From: Atrichornis clamosus
Lineage: Eukaryota; Chordata; Aves; Passeriformes; Menuridae
Assembly: GCA_013400975.1 (NCBI GenBank)
Contig: WBMZ01004770.1
Coordinates: forward strand, 248,001 to 312,000
DNA length: 64,000 bases
Reading direction: 5' to 3'
The translations under genes and the position numbers were made by a program. Of this stretch, positions 12,721 to 25,400 are shown piece by piece. How positions within the stretch are numbered: position 1 is the first letter of the stretch; each line of letters starts with the position of its first letter. The notes below the pieces were generated by a model. It ran no database searches, had not been told where the DNA came from, and saw only the letters and a list, made by a program, of their open reading frames with translations.

Positions 12721-13457
12721 CTTGCCAACCTTCTAAAATAAACCCACACAAGCCACTCTTTCCTGATCAAAGAATGAAGTGGCTTAAGCTGGATAAATCC
12801 TGTGTTGGTGACAGACTTCACTGCTAGGGCCAGCTTGTGTGTTTCCTTCATTTAGCAATGGCTTTTAAGGATTTTGATTTAATTCTTTGGGTCTTAAACA
12901 TAAGCAGAAAATTCTTATAGTTAATCATACATTTTTGTTTTAATTATGGAATTTGGCAGCTTCAAAATAGAATACCATCCCTGCAGTGTTTCCTGTAAAG
13001 TGTTCTATTAAAATGTATTGTTCTACCCTTTTCCTCCGGCTGAGTTTAGCACAGGGTATCTAAAGAGACCACAAAGAGAGCAGTTTGCTCATGACTTTTC
13101 AAGGAGAAATTGTTTTGAGTGACTGTATAACCTCCTGAGCCCCAGAACACATCTGATTTCCCCTCACCTCTGCTGTGACTTGTCCCATGACATGGGACTA
13201 TCGATAATATATGTATCTCCTTACTGTACTGCTCAGTACATTCTCCTGTAGGTAGATCTGGTTAGAAAGCACTTGAAGTTTCCTTACACATCTCCACTTC
13301 CCCAAGGGATCAATGTCTTTATGGATCACATTCAAACACATTCAACATCTCACGGAGGGTGTGTGAAAGGACAACAGAATCACTTTCACTCTATCCATAT
13401 CCATTTCCTACTGCACTCCCTGTTTTACAACTATTGGCATGCCTGGAGGGAACAGCA

Positions 13458-13530
13458 TTTCTCAAGGTCACAGGAGGTGGAAAATAGCCACTGTCAAGGT
13501 ACAGAAAGTTTTGAATCAGGGTAGTAAAAG
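13458..13530 (-). repeat. Possible MIR-type SINE remnant (weak)
   Basis: The stretch 'ctcaaggtcacaggagg...gaaaatagc...ttttgaatcagggtag' resembles the reverse-oriented MIR segment 'ccaaggtcacacagctagtaagtggcagag...gatt(c/t)gaaccca'. Only the ctcaaggtcaca core and the ttgaatc box are clear, so this could be coincidence. Confidence 0.3.
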
Positions 13531-14971
13531 GCACGACCTTTCTCTAACTCCAAGGAGAAGTTGTTGGGATTTGCTGGTTGTGGCAGTGTGTCTGTCTGTA
13601 TGGTGGGGTTATGGTGGGTTGGGGATTTTTTAGCCTTTACAAATAAGGTTAAGTGCTTATTTTTTAAGAAGATGATAGTAATCTTTGCATTTTCAGGGTA
13701 AGAATAATTTTCTAAGCTCCTTGACTTTGCATTACAGGAGTGAAGGACAATAAGGTTCCAGCATTATCACATTTCACCTTCACTTCCCAATGTGATCTCT
13801 ACATGTGCCTTACAAAGGGCAGTGCAGCTTTAGGCACTGCACACCTGCTCTTTCCACTAAAAAGAGTTGTTTTATCAGTACTAAATAGGAGATCCTAACA
13901 GACCATGGCCTGGGAGTGTCCAGCAGCGAGCAGTCACTTGTAAGAGTTTTTACTGACGCTTGTAGGGGTGGGAATTAAACCTGAATTTTCCACATCCAAG
14001 ATGAGAGCCCCAGCAGTTTGGTTTCAGAGAAAGAAAAGAAGAAGCACGTGGCTTCCTTGTAGCCTTGAGGTGGGATATCAAGTGCCTGTGAACCATCATA
14101 GCAGAGTCCCTCCCATGTCAAAATGATGTAATTTGGATCTGCCAGAAGGAATATTTGTCAGTGTCAATGCAACACACTTCAGCCACGTGTGTGTGAGAGT
14201 GACTACAGACCAGGCAAGTGCATGGAGCTTTCAAATTACTGTTGGAACTTTCTACCACAGATTTTTCTAAAATTTATTTTTTTAATAGAAAACATGATTT
14301 ATGGAATTTTCTTAGAGGAAATTTCATTATTATCACAAAAATATTTATCCTCCATTGGGGAAAGCAAATGAAGTATCTTGTTTCTACTTGGACTCCTTGA
14401 GTTTGTGGTTTTTAGAACCAAATCATGTTTTGGGTCCCATTACATGTAATCTGCTTCTACCCTGACTGCCAGGATGTCTTATGGGAGTTGTAGTTTTCTA
14501 GTGCTGCATGAACCAGAGCTCCAAACTTCATCAAGCCAACCTTAATCTTCCAGAATCTTTAGCTGAACTAGTGCTTGTACCTCAGGAACTGCTGACTGTC
14601 AGCTGAGTGAGGGAGATCTTTGACTCAAATCTAGAGTCCATATGCCAGAAGAGCCATATTAAAGAGGGAACAGCTGATTTTGCTCTGCAAAAACCTGCAG
14701 ATTTCATAGCCTTGTAAAAGCAGGAACCAGATGTATATTTTAATGAAATTTAATGAATTCAGTATTGGTCTGCCAGGAAGAGAGGGAAACTGAGATAACA
14801 GGAACAGAAGAGAGGTATTTACTCATTTCTTTGCAGAATTTATTGGGTCAAAACCAAGAAATATTTAAGCTGAGCTTTTAAAAAGGCTGTAAGTTCCCAG
14901 TGCCTACTGACAGGAGATGGGGGGCATACACTCTTTTGATTTTTCAGGAAAATCTAAATGGGCTCAATGGA

Positions 14972-14992
14972 TTTTTTTTTTTTTTTTTTTTT
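14972..14992 (+). repeat. Poly(T) run, T21
   Basis: Twenty-one uninterrupted T residues, followed 10 bp later by a second T-rich run (about 15003-15010). Nothing recognisable as a retroposed gene follows on the complementary strand. Confidence 0.95.
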
Positions 14993-15167
14993 ACTTGTGC
15001 TCTTTTTTTTGTCCTTGAAGTGCTCTAAAATGTGTGGTGCTTGTTACGTGCTGTCTCTCTTCCCTGAGAAGGGTGGTTTAGATATTCTATAGCATCGTGC
15101 ATAACTCTTAAAGTGCCAGTCCTAGAGAATCTCAGGTGATTCCTTAACTTGAGAAACCTGCCAGAGA

Positions 15168-15240
15168 GGGATGCTTATTTTCCTCATTTTACAAACTGGA
15201 AAACCAAGAGACAGAAGAAACTATATGTAATCACCCAACA
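15168..15240 (-). repeat. MIR-type SINE remnant (reverse)
   Basis: The segment tcctcattttacaaactgg (15181-15199), then aaaaccaagagacagaagaaact and atcacccaaca, follows the reverse complement of the MIR core ('ccccattttacagatgaggaaactgaggcacagagaggttaagtaact...ggtcacaca'). Block order and spacing agree and divergence is considerable. Boundaries are approximate. Confidence 0.55.
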
Positions 15241-18166
15241 GGATCAGAAAGATCCTCTGTATTTCCCCATATGTTTATTTTTCCTGTGCTCTGTTAGCAT
15301 TGGCTCAAATGCATCTTGCAGCAGCGATGGCATTCCCATTAGCGCATGACTTGGATGGTGGGAGGTTCCACACAGATTAAAAAAGAAGCAGAGTTTCTCT
15401 GAAGGCTTTATAGACTGAATGGCATTCCCTGTGTGAGGAGAGCTGCCTAAAATCCTCCTGCCTCTTCTTGTGTTGAAGAGACATTTCAGCACATTTGACT
15501 TTGCCCAACTTAGATGGTTTTTTCACTGTGCAAGTGATATTTTGTAAATATTTGTCAATTTGCCAATGTTTGTGCCTCTTGCAGCCTTAAACAAAGCTTG
15601 TTACTGTTTGTGAACATATCTGCCTTTTGGCATTTTTTCATTTCATTCTTAGAATTCCATATGTTTTTAACACATTAAAAATAAATTCTTATTACTGTTA
15701 ATTCTGCTGCCCTTGTAACCTTTTACCTCTCTTATCACTTTTCTACAGTTGTTAGTTTCTCATTTTTATCTGTCCTTTTCAATTCTCTTCCTCTTTCCAC
15801 CCCTATTTGTTATCTGTTTTATTTGCACATACTTAGGATTCATAAATGGCTGTGTTTCCTTCTCCCTCCATTTTACCCCCTGGCTCCTTCTTTACTAATT
15901 GTGTCCTTCTGAGCTAATTAGCAATGCTCTCAGTATCAATCACAACTTTCTGTTTACATTCTTTCTACTACTGTAAGTGGCAAGGTTAGTTTAGCCAATA
16001 ACTTCACAAAAGCAGCCAGATCCAGGGCAAGTGAAGGTCCAGGGCAGAAAGAAATCTTAAAATGTCCTTTACATTTGACTCGACTCTTACTCTGTCCAAA
16101 TGCCCTGACAAATTTCCACTTGTCCTTAGGATGACTGAGGTAGATATAAATAAACCACGACATGTGACCTAGCAAGGAGTGTGAGGGGTTGAAATCCCAT
16201 CCCAAATAATCAATCCCACTGCAATTTCCTAAGTAAGATTGGAGAAGGGATAAGAGTCAGCTGTACTGAGCAGCAGTGATTAGCCTCATTTACCCTGAAT
16301 TGCCTAGGAATGGCGAGGTTGTATGATTGTATAAGTCACCAGCTGAGCAAAAGTGTTTGAAGGGAAGGATGGAATGAGGGACTGAGTTTGTTTCTAGGTG
16401 ACAGAAGGCAGTTGGCCATGAACTGTGCAGCTCTGGAGTTCCTGTGCAATTTTTTATTTCTTCATGGCCAGCTCAGTGCAGAAATTTTGTGAATTGCTTG
16501 TGAATTTAGTATTTTTGTTCCATTTCTGCCATATTCTTGCAATAGCCATTGGTTTTTTTTGCTCTCAAGGAGAGAACTGCGCGTTTCTATCTTGAGTTTT
16601 GCAAGCAGCATTAAAAGCACTCTTAGGTGAGACTGAGACCAAGAGAAGCGCGGTAACCCCAGCCTGGTCTCTCGGATGCTGCTGGCTCACCTTGTGGAAA
16701 ACTAAGGTCTGCTTTGGCTCGAGAAACAGGCTCACATTGAGGGGCCCTGGCAGCGGAGGAGCAGGTGTGTGCTCGCTGCAAATGAGTTCCCCTGGCAGCA
16801 GTGCAGGGATGTGTGCCTACTGCTGATCAGTGTTGTGCCTGGCTCCAGCTCATTCCATCAGGATTTGCTTTTCTGAGCACTTAAAATCAATATAAATTAA
16901 TAAAAAGAAACCCAACAGCCCATAAACAACATTAGCTATGGAGCTGTTAAAATGCAAGCAGTCAAACTATATTTAATCCACTCTCTCACATTAATGCTGG
17001 GCAAGGGTGCATATTTAAAATGCTGCTATTGGATTAATAGCAGATGTTGCTCAAAGGAAATAATGATTCTCATGGACAGTTGTTTTGGTGGAGGCTTCTT
17101 GGGGCCATCTGAAGGAGTCAATGGGGCCTTGTGTGTGCACCAGCTGCCCAGTGCAGAGTGACTCTGGGCTGTGTCAGGACTGGCCTGGCTTCTGTGACCA
17201 AGAGTCCTCCTTTGGCAAGACCCAGCTGGGCCCCCTTGCAAGTTGTCAAAAACTGGACTGAATTTCATTATTGCTCTGAGATCCACTTCTTCCCAGCTCA
17301 GCCCTTGTCTGGCTTGAAGATAGCATCTTCGTAGTTCTCTGAGGTTCACCAGGGATTTCTATGCTTTTGATAAAATAAGAGTTTAATATTGAATTATATA
17401 TCCACGTGCTTTGGGAAGTGTATCCTCTTGTAGGGTTCATTTCAGTAAAGTCCCTGCTTGCAGTGTTACAACTTCTTCCCCACTTTGTGTGTGTCAGAGT
17501 GGTCTGGTCTGACATAATTGACCAGTTTTAATTATTTTATGAGTTCTGGTATAGTCTAGTACAGTGCTGAAGTATCTCATTCCTACTTCGTTTCTGTGGA
17601 GACATGAAATAGTTCCCTCCACAGTAACAAGGCTCAGCCTGGTCACGCAAGTTCCAGAGAGCTTCTGAGAGCACAAATGTCTCTATACCTCTCTTGCAGC
17701 ACCCAAAAAGTGAGTAAAACTGTTCTTCCTGTGTGACATGGAAAAGAAATGTCATGTTTTGGTACAGACACAGTGTGGAACATTTCCCTTGCAGCCTGAG
17801 TGTCACAGGGCTGGAGAGGGTGAGAGAAAAGGAGAAGGAAGGATGTGGCTGTACTTCATACAGCTCTGCAGAGAGCTTTCATGAGCTGTAAACTTTGGTG
17901 CAGGATACTCAAAACCTTGCTACCATGTCCTGCTTCACCCCTAATGTCTCACAGGAACCTGAAACCAGCAGCACCTTGACTGGTTGGGACCTTCCTGCAC
18001 AGGAGAGCTGTGCAGAGGAATGGCAGAAGCTGAGAACTCAGCAGGCTTGAGGCTTTTTTTGGTTGAAGCAGAAACCAGGCTTTGTCTTCAATATGTCTCA
18101 AGGAAACCTTCTTCCTTCTGCCTGGAGTGGATTCATATTTAGACCTCTTTTCTTTCTCTAATACCC
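15241..18166. other. Unique non-coding DNA, no gene seen
   Basis: No gene is supported. About 15630-15920 is notably pyrimidine-rich on the + strand. A GC-richer patch at about 16600-16840 holds a short open frame without recognisable character. A homeodomain-motif-rich block at 16870-17080 is listed separately. Confidence 0.55.
16870..17080. promoter_or_regulatory. Candidate conserved non-coding element with bicoid-class sites
   Basis: A TAATCC site at 16974-16979 and its inverse GGATTA at 17031-17036 are the preferred cores of OTX/PITX/bicoid-class homeodomains. They sit in a block with further AT-rich cores (aaattaataaaa near 16894, cattaatgc near 16989) and a clean non-repetitive background. 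Enhancer function is inferred from this motif arrangement and is not demonstrated. Confidence 0.3.
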
Positions 18167-18203
18167 GTGTGTGTGTGTGTATATATATATATATGTATAT
18201 ATA
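18167..18203 (+). repeat. Compound (GT)n(AT)n microsatellite
   Basis: (GT)7 at 18167-18180 runs directly into (AT)7 at 18181-18194 and then gtatatata to 18203. Alternating purine-pyrimidine tracts of this kind are length-polymorphic in vertebrates. Confidence 0.97.
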
Positions 18204-19379
18204 AACACACCCCTATATACCATCACCACCCACCCTCTTCCTATTGTAAGGTTTTTTTAAATGTTTGTGATTATACAGCATCTTGTAAAGAATTAAGAAG
18301 TTCATAATTATTTATAAAGTTAATACTTATAATGAAATGGTTGCACTTTGATGTCTGTATATGTTTTCCAAGCTAGGATGACCTATATTGTAGAGGTATT
18401 ATGTGTACTAGGTGATGCAGGGATTGTCTTGGGAATTACCCATGTTTAATGAACACTAAAATTAGAATTTGACTGAAATCCACATAAATGGCTCGACAGC
18501 AAGTTCGACTGCCCCTGGGGAGCTGTGGGCAGCTCAAATTTACCCACAGGCATTTTTGAAAATGTTTTTTTTGAATCAGCATAGTGTGCTTTTTGGAGCA
18601 GAGAGTGCAGCTTGCACTTTAAACTCCCTTCTCTTCACCTTGTCCCCCATTTTGGTGTTGAAAAGCCCTCCACAGAGAATAGAGCATGAAGTATGTTGCA
18701 GGTATAATATATGCTACAGAGATGTTTTTTTTTTTTTGCAGTACTTGCCATGGGAAGTCTTCTGCTTTCCCTACATGGTGGCCTTGTTGCTTTTACTCTT
18801 GCTATTTTGAATTTCCAAATATTTGGCCTCTTCTGTGGGTATGTGTACTTTGGAAAGTGCAAAACCTGGTCTAGCTGTTCTCTATCTTGCTGCCCACCCC
18901 ACTGCAGCACTAAAAGCATGCAGCCACAGAGAACCCCAGCTTTCAGAGATGAAAGCTTTTTTTGTTTTCATGTTGTTTTCTAACTCTCAGGAAAGATGAT
19001 GCTGTGCCTTTCTTTTACCAGAAAAAAAGGGGTTTAATTATCCTTCAGGAGACCTGCTTTTATAATGACTATAAGTTCCCGGTCACTGAGGGGAAAAAAA
19101 ATTATTGAAGGAATAATATACAGCACTTCCCATTTTACACAGGTCTGGGAGAAAAAAGACAAGTCTCAATTTCCTTGCATCACCCCAAAAATGAAGTCAA
19201 GAAACACGTTATTTCTGTTCAGGACGCAGATGATCCTTCGCTCCTCTTGCTTTGTCCCACAGCTGACTGGTGACACTGAGCTGGGCCGTGGCCATGACTT
19301 TGGGGTGTCTGGGCTCTATGTGACAGAACAGCTTTTGGCTGCAGAGCCAGGCAGGAATGGTTAGAGCTCATGGCCTGTT
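18204..19379. other. Unique non-coding DNA, no gene seen
   Basis: No gene or repeat family is recognised. It contains a short poly(T) run near 18725-18737. Short open frames on both strands have no protein-like features. Confidence 0.55.
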
Positions 19380-19510
19380 TAATTCACCGCCCGGTTGTGC
19401 AAGTGGAAAAATATTGCAATTAAAATTGTCGCCCACAGTCAGTGTGAGAATTCTTCATAAGATTCAAGGAGAAATTTGCTAATTTAAGAAGCCAGCACTT
19501 TTCCAGAAAA
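19380..19510. promoter_or_regulatory. Candidate conserved non-coding element (weak)
   Basis: The block begins with a CpG-retaining stretch (caccgcccggttgtgcaag) followed by attgcaattaaaattgtcgc, which contains an AATTAAAATT homeodomain-type core and another CpG. It is short, non-repetitive and distinct in composition from its flanks. Inference only. Confidence 0.25.
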
Positions 19511-19989
19511 TCTTCAAGCAAATGAATATCCCAAATCTCAAGAGGGATACATCACGTTATTGGTGGGTTCCTCTGTAGGGCTTTGGTTTGTCTTAAGAGA
19601 CATATATCTCCTTTTAGGATGTACCTGTAAGGAAGCTCTGGGTAAAATGGGAAAGTGTAACACTGGTTTTAAGCTGTTTAATTGGAGTTTGTGAGATGTC
19701 ATGACTGTAAAAAATAAGTCCCCCGGTGTCTTCTTAGTTGGTGGTACTCTGGGTTCGGTCTTTTTGCAGTTTTATGCTCTTAAGCCTGAACTGTAGCCCA
19801 GTCTTTGAAAACTTAAGCCTACATTGCTTTTTTCCTTCTTTTCCTTCTCTCTTTTCCCCCCCTATTTTGTCTTGGCTCATAGCAGTAGGATGTTGACTGG
19901 AACAGACAAGCCTTTTTATTTCTTTTGACTGTTTCTGCAAAGCTTGATGGGGAATTTACATAATCAATGAGGTAACCCTGTCACCCCAA

Positions 19990-20240
19990 ACATGGAGTCT
20001 TTATAGACAATAGTTTTATGCAAATTAGATATTGATGGTGTAATGATTAATTGGCCTCAAGCCTTTGTTAATATGCAATTGTTGTAGTGTAACATGCATT
20101 TGTAATTATTTTGGTTTGGTTGTTCAAACAAGTGGTGGGCACTTAATTGCTTGCAGCAATTGAAGGGACAGGATATCAGAGAGAAAAACAAAGAGCTGGT
20201 TAACTGGTTGCCTGATATAATGTTAGATTTCCTTTGTGTA
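19990..20240. promoter_or_regulatory. Strong candidate developmental enhancer / conserved element
   Basis: This is the most enhancer-like block in the window. It contains an exact POU octamer half (atgcaaat, 20018-20025), a SOX-like acaat (20007-20011), a paired homeodomain array taatgattaatt (20041-20052), a SOX/TCF-type ctttgtt (20063-20069), and further aattgttgt and gtaattatttt cores. All lie in unique sequence without a reading frame. SOX-POU-homeodomain clusters of this density are characteristic of ultraconserved-type enhancers of developmental genes. The target gene is not in view. Confidence 0.42.
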
Positions 20241-23200
20241 TATTGGTTACATAGTCAGATTCTCAGGTGATTAAAATCAATGGTTCTCTCTTGCAGCATA
20301 TAGAATTATTCTAACTTCTAGCAGTTGAAGATGAGATTTGAAATGTTCCCAAAGTCTGATTTCATTGTTGTATTTGGATTGTACAGGAGTTAGGATGGTG
20401 AACTGTGTTGTTGCGTGCTGTTGGTTATTATTATTAAAAATAAACCACTCTGCTTCCTAAGGTTGCAATGAGCTAAAAGAATTCATTAGTGAGAAGCTGC
20501 TTGGAAGACTGTTTCAAGCAAACAAATAAGTATCAGAGCTACTTTGCAGTCTCCAAGGTGCTTATCTGCTCTATGTGGCTTTCCAGATAGTTTCGTATCT
20601 ATTTTCCATGCCCTTTGCCTTTAGATCTGCATTTAGCAGACAGGGGAAAAAAGTCTGTGTATTTGGAGGTGAAAAATCCTACATCTCCATAACTTTATCT
20701 AAACTCTTGACTGTCAGGTGTTCGTAGTGTATGAATTTACTGTATTTTTGCCTAGAGAGTACATTAAAGTTGTGAAGTTTCTCTCCTGGGACATTTTGAG
20801 GAGATAGCAGAGGGATCCACATAGGAACAGTGGACACAAAGATAGCAGCTGAACAGTATTAAGATCTGCTAAAAATTAACTCAACTAATAATTATATATG
20901 CAGAAATATTAACTTGGTATCTAATTATAATTCTATAATTATATCTACATAGCAATAGGCATGAGGACAGAAACTACAATACAGAATAGAGAAATGGGAG
21001 TGTAACAGATCCTTCTTGGCAGACAGAAAGATGTCATTTGTTTCATCAGCAGAAAACACAATTACTTAGAGATGATTTTATTCCATCAAATGAGACACTG
21101 GAGGTGGGAGGACTGTGTATGCACCATGGGTAGGACTTGCCTTAGCAGTGGTACACTATTGAGGCTGAGACTGCAATCTTTTGGGTTCCTCATTCTTGCT
21201 CTGTTCCCTGAAGCTCTGTCCCAAATTCCTATAATATATAGCTTATTCATGGTTCCTCAAGAGTTACAAAATCCAAGGAGAAACCACGCCCCATTACATC
21301 CCATTTAACAGGGCATATTACAGTACATATGCATTGTTGGTGATGGTGAGTAAAATAAAATCTGTTTTTAAAATAAGTTTTTTGCATGGTCAAAATGGAG
21401 ATAGAATTTTCCCCAAATGATTGTTATAGAGATGCTGATGAGATCTAGGTTTTTTTTTTTAATTAATGGTGCTATCAGTAGGAGATGGAAATGTAGAGCT
21501 TTGCTTTCAATGGCTTATGAAATCTCTTACATTATTTTTGTTTAAACCTACTTATGATAGTGGTGATTAATTTTACAGATCCACTCTATTTTGGTTAGTG
21601 TCCTTTGACATAAGGGCCAAATATAGAATGTGTCCTGTCTTCTTTTCTGTAATATATGCTCTGCTTCCCAAATAGGAAAACACCAACCATTCAATCTCAT
21701 TATGGATCCATAGTGTTTTTATTTAATGTAGAGCTAATAGACAAGACAACAAATTAATGCTCATATCATCGATGTAAGGAGCTCAAGCAGATGCCTTCGA
21801 TCTTTTCATTCACTGAGAGACATTGGTGGCAAATGGTTTTACTTTGAAATTGAATGTGCTGAAAAGCTGCTCAGGCCTGATGAAGTTCAATCACTAACCT
21901 GTGCAGCAGCATCTTCTTTACCACCCATTTGAAACTCAGGGGAGCAGGCAGCTTTTCTTACATTTGGATGGCATCAGACACAAATGCTACTGCAAGACTT
22001 TTAATTCCTCTTGACAAAGGAGAAATTAAGTATGTAAGGAAGAAATGGTGCCTTGAGTTGCTGGGAAGGTCAAGTCAAAGGCAAAGCAAGAGGTCTACAG
22101 ATCTTGAGCTGATCATATTTTCACTGTAAGAGAAAGTAGTACCAAGTGACCAAAAATAATCATAGATTTTAAGAGGGAACTTCACAGGCTGCTCTTGAAT
22201 TCATCACTGATCATCATGAACATCATGGATTGTCAGGTGATTTTTCAGCCAGTGGGCAGCTTGTTCAGTAAATCCTTCGTAATCTTTCCCTCTACTGGCC
22301 AGTGATAAGAAACAAAGAAACCTCCCCTTATCTACTAGTTAATAATAATCTTTAGGAGTTGAGAAGCAGATCAGCTAACATGCAGAGGAAGTGTGCAACA
22401 CTGACTGGCATTAGAGGCGTTAATTTCTGTTTAAAAATAAGAGAGAATTAAAAGCAGTCCCAGAGCTAGCAAGTATCACAGCATCTCCCAGCTCAGATAT
22501 AATATTAGAAAGTAAAGTAACAATAAAATGAATCATTTTACAAATGTTGGAAAAAGCCCAAACAATCTGATGCAACAATATTGGTTCAGGGGGCAAGGAT
22601 GTGCAGGAAGAAATAGTCACAAATTGGCACACGAGTGGTTGCATTCACCAAATATACCTCTTAATAACTTAAAAAACAAGTGATGCCTCTTCAGCAAAAA
22701 TAAAATTCTCTCTTTATGTACAAAGGTGAAAGCAGGAGATCCAGCAGAACAACTCATTCATTTCAGGCATCTACAGCAGGGAGTGCCTCAGGAAATCACT
22801 AAGCACTGAGTGAAGTGAACCAGTGCTAAGGGAGGTTTCCATGCCAAATCCAGACTTTCGGGTAGCATTTCCTTCCATTCTGTCCCTCCTGGACCTCTAG
22901 AATGAATCATGTCTAGGCTCCAAGCAAGGAATCTCCTTGTCTTAGGAGACGGCCCTGTGTGTAAAACCTCAGGGGAGCAGACACAGCTGTTGGTCACAGC
23001 TCCTGTTGTTTCTCAGGCCTGTTGAGAACACCAAGTTTTAATGCAGCAAAGTTAGACTAAATGCAATGCATATCCATAAATTTCATCCTAGAAAGGCTAT
23101 TTTGAGTGTGCCTATCGCAGGACATAATCTGTAAAACATCCACAGTCCTATCTTAGAAATACCACTGTACATCTGAAAAAATGTTACAGGAGTGAATGAA

Positions 23201-23406
23201 GTCTCTCAATTTACACTGGCCCAGAAAACCTAATCCACAGTCTTTGTTCTCTCTAACATTGCACATATATTTAAACTATAATATATAGTTTTAAACTGTG
23301 TTTTATTTTTCCATAAGCATGTTTGTAGGATAAATAAAACATTTGCATGATAAAGTGGGTGAGCAGTTCAGAGATATTCTGGTCTCCTGGGTAAATTTGA
23401 ATTTAA
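20241..23406. other. Unique non-coding DNA, no gene seen
   Basis: AT-rich single-copy sequence. No supported open frame, RNA gene or transposon was seen. Around 20880-20950 the sequence is very AT-rich with repeated taattata-type words. Confidence 0.55.
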
Positions 23407-23465
23407 GCAGGTATTGTTATGCATTTTACAGAAGTGTACACTGAGAGAAGAACTTTCTTGAAGTA
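23407..23465 (-). repeat. MIR-type SINE remnant (reverse, short)
   Basis: The segment gcaggtattgttatgcattt, then tacagaagtgtacactgagagaagaactt, resembles the reverse MIR core 'gtaggtattattatccccattttacagatgaggaaactgaggcacagag'. The order of the 'aggtattattat', 'attttacaga' and 'actgag' blocks is retained. It is short and diverged. Confidence 0.5.
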
Positions 23466-24089
23466 TTATGCCAATACCCCAGAACATTTAAGCTTCATGA
23501 ACTGCTTAACTTGTGTTTTCCTAATACTCTTGTAGTTTAAAGAAGCTGAAATGTTTTATTATTATCATTCTTCCAAATCATGTTCTCTTCAACTTCTCCA
23601 CCAAAGAGCAATTTACAGAATAAACCCCAAAAGAAGTGTTTATCAGTGGAAACATGGACACAGTATTTACTATGGTAATGAGGTACACTCTACTCCAATG
23701 CCACATCTGGAATAAAAATGACAACACCTCACCTACCTGGAACATAAGACATGAGGATACCAACTCTGTCATCAATCTTTGGCTATAATTCATCAGAGCA
23801 GGGCTATTGTCTGTGCTGGAGATAGTCTAGGGAACACAATAATTATTAAACCAAACCATTATATTGCTTACTACTAAAAGGGTAGTGACAAGTTTTAATG
23901 TAAAATTAATCTCCAGATTAAAATAAATCATTATCATAAAAGAAGAAAGATAATTTAAATAACTGATTATCTGAGGGTGGCACAGAAAAAATGTCCTTTC
24001 TGCTCACACTCTTCAGCAGCTCTATAGGAAATATGTGCAGCTAGTGGTCAGATTGTTTAAAATGCCAGACTGGCCTCTCCCTGAGGCAC

Positions 24090-24270
24090 ACTGGTGGTGC
24101 CATTGTTGTTTGTGTCACTGTAGCTATTAAAGAGCTTAGCCTGGAGAGCTAATGAAGATGAGGGTATTGTGAAGTTCATTGTGGAAATGATCCACAGTGG
24201 TAATGAAAGCGACAAATCCGGGAGTGGGAAGTAAATACCAATTGCAATTTGTTTTGTCCTTTATTTTCAA
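24090..24270. promoter_or_regulatory. Candidate conserved non-coding element
   Basis: A SOX-type cattgtt site (24101-24107) next to gtttgtgtc is followed by gagctaatgaag and ggtaatgaaagcgac, giving repeated taatga homeodomain cores, then taccaattgcaatttg. The block is non-repetitive and non-coding, and its role is inferred from motif clustering only. Confidence 0.28.
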
Positions 24271-25249
24271 GATCACAACAACTTAAGTTGCATAGGTGCT
24301 TTCGTCACATCGCACTGGCCAGGAAATTCAGCAGCCCTGAGTCAGGAAGCTGTGAGTGCTGAGCACTTCGTGGCTGCCCTGAAGAGCAGGATTCTGCTGG
24401 TTTGTGTAGGGTATTGCAAAGAAGTGGCATCAGGCACAACCTCTGGAATACTGGGAACCGTGTGTGCTACTTGGGGCAGCAGGCAACCATCAGAGCACTT
24501 TTAGTTAGTTCATTATCATTTTCCTGGCAAGTAGAAATCCAAAATTACTGACTTCATCCATGTTCCAAGGAGAAATGGGACAAACAGCAGTTCAGGAAGT
24601 GGATGCAGCAGTATCAGTGTTTATAGAGTGGATTATTTTAGCTTTTTCCATCAGAGACGTTCTCCTCAGAGCTGCCTCTCAGAAACACAACAGAGTGAAA
24701 AGCATGTGTTCTGCACCAGGGTTTGCTTTATCCCCGGGTGTTCTCATAAAACAGGGAAACCCATGACCCTGTTAGAAAGTTACCTCCTGGGCCAAATCCA
24801 AAGGTGACATCTGTGGTGTTGCAAATTACATGTTGGTAGTTGTGTTGAAGGGACTCTAAATCAATGGAAATTGAACAGAGACCTGTTTTGACATAAACTT
24901 CTACCCTGTTATTAGCAGCTTTTTGCACTGCCTCCCTGCCAGGTTCCCGCCACGTAACAGAGAGATGGCGAGTCCTTCTGGCTTAAGCTGTCTCTGAAGC
25001 TGGTGATTTACCCAGCCATACTCCTCACCTTTGGTGGCATCCCCAGGAACTGTCAGTCCATGTCCTTCACCACTCCCTAAGGGCTCGAGGGACGTTTGCT
25101 TTGGCAGGAGGATCTCAGGGCAGAAGCACCCACTAGTTAAACTGCTGGTGGCACAGGGGGTGGGCTCATCCCTGTAAAGTCTGTTTGTAATCATTTGCTC
25201 TTGCTGAGTGAAAAAAATATATCTGGATCCATTATTGTGAACACAGAGT

Positions 25250-25400
25250 AGGAGACTTAAGCATTTAGTTTCTGATGGATGACTGTGTAGATGTGATAAA
25301 TGCTAGAATGGTTGCAGCAATAATGATTCCAAGTTGTCCGAGAGGTTGCATTAATTTAATTGGATTTGGAGTCTGAGATGACCTACCTCTACACAGTGTT
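25250..25400. promoter_or_regulatory. Candidate conserved non-coding element
   Basis: The block holds gcaataatgattccaag, a ttgtccgag CpG, and gcattaatttaattggattt, a cluster of homeodomain-type TAAT cores in unique sequence. Inference from composition. Confidence 0.28.

Larger units (their letters stand above)
12721..15167. other. Unique non-coding DNA, no gene seen
   Basis: No coding region is supported. The stretch holds a weak MIR-like remnant (13458-13530) and a T21 homopolymer (14972-14992), both listed separately. It also holds a short inverted repeat at 13819-13840 (7-bp stem, 8-nt loop), which is too small to be informative. Confidence 0.55.

Noticed and set aside
13225..13240. Inverted repeat tgtactg / cagtaca with 2-nt spacer
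   Set aside because: Seven base pairs only, expected by chance.
13819..13840. Hairpin gcagtgc / gcactgc with 8-nt loop
   Set aside because: A 7-bp stem is far too short for a microRNA precursor and is expected many times in 64 kb.
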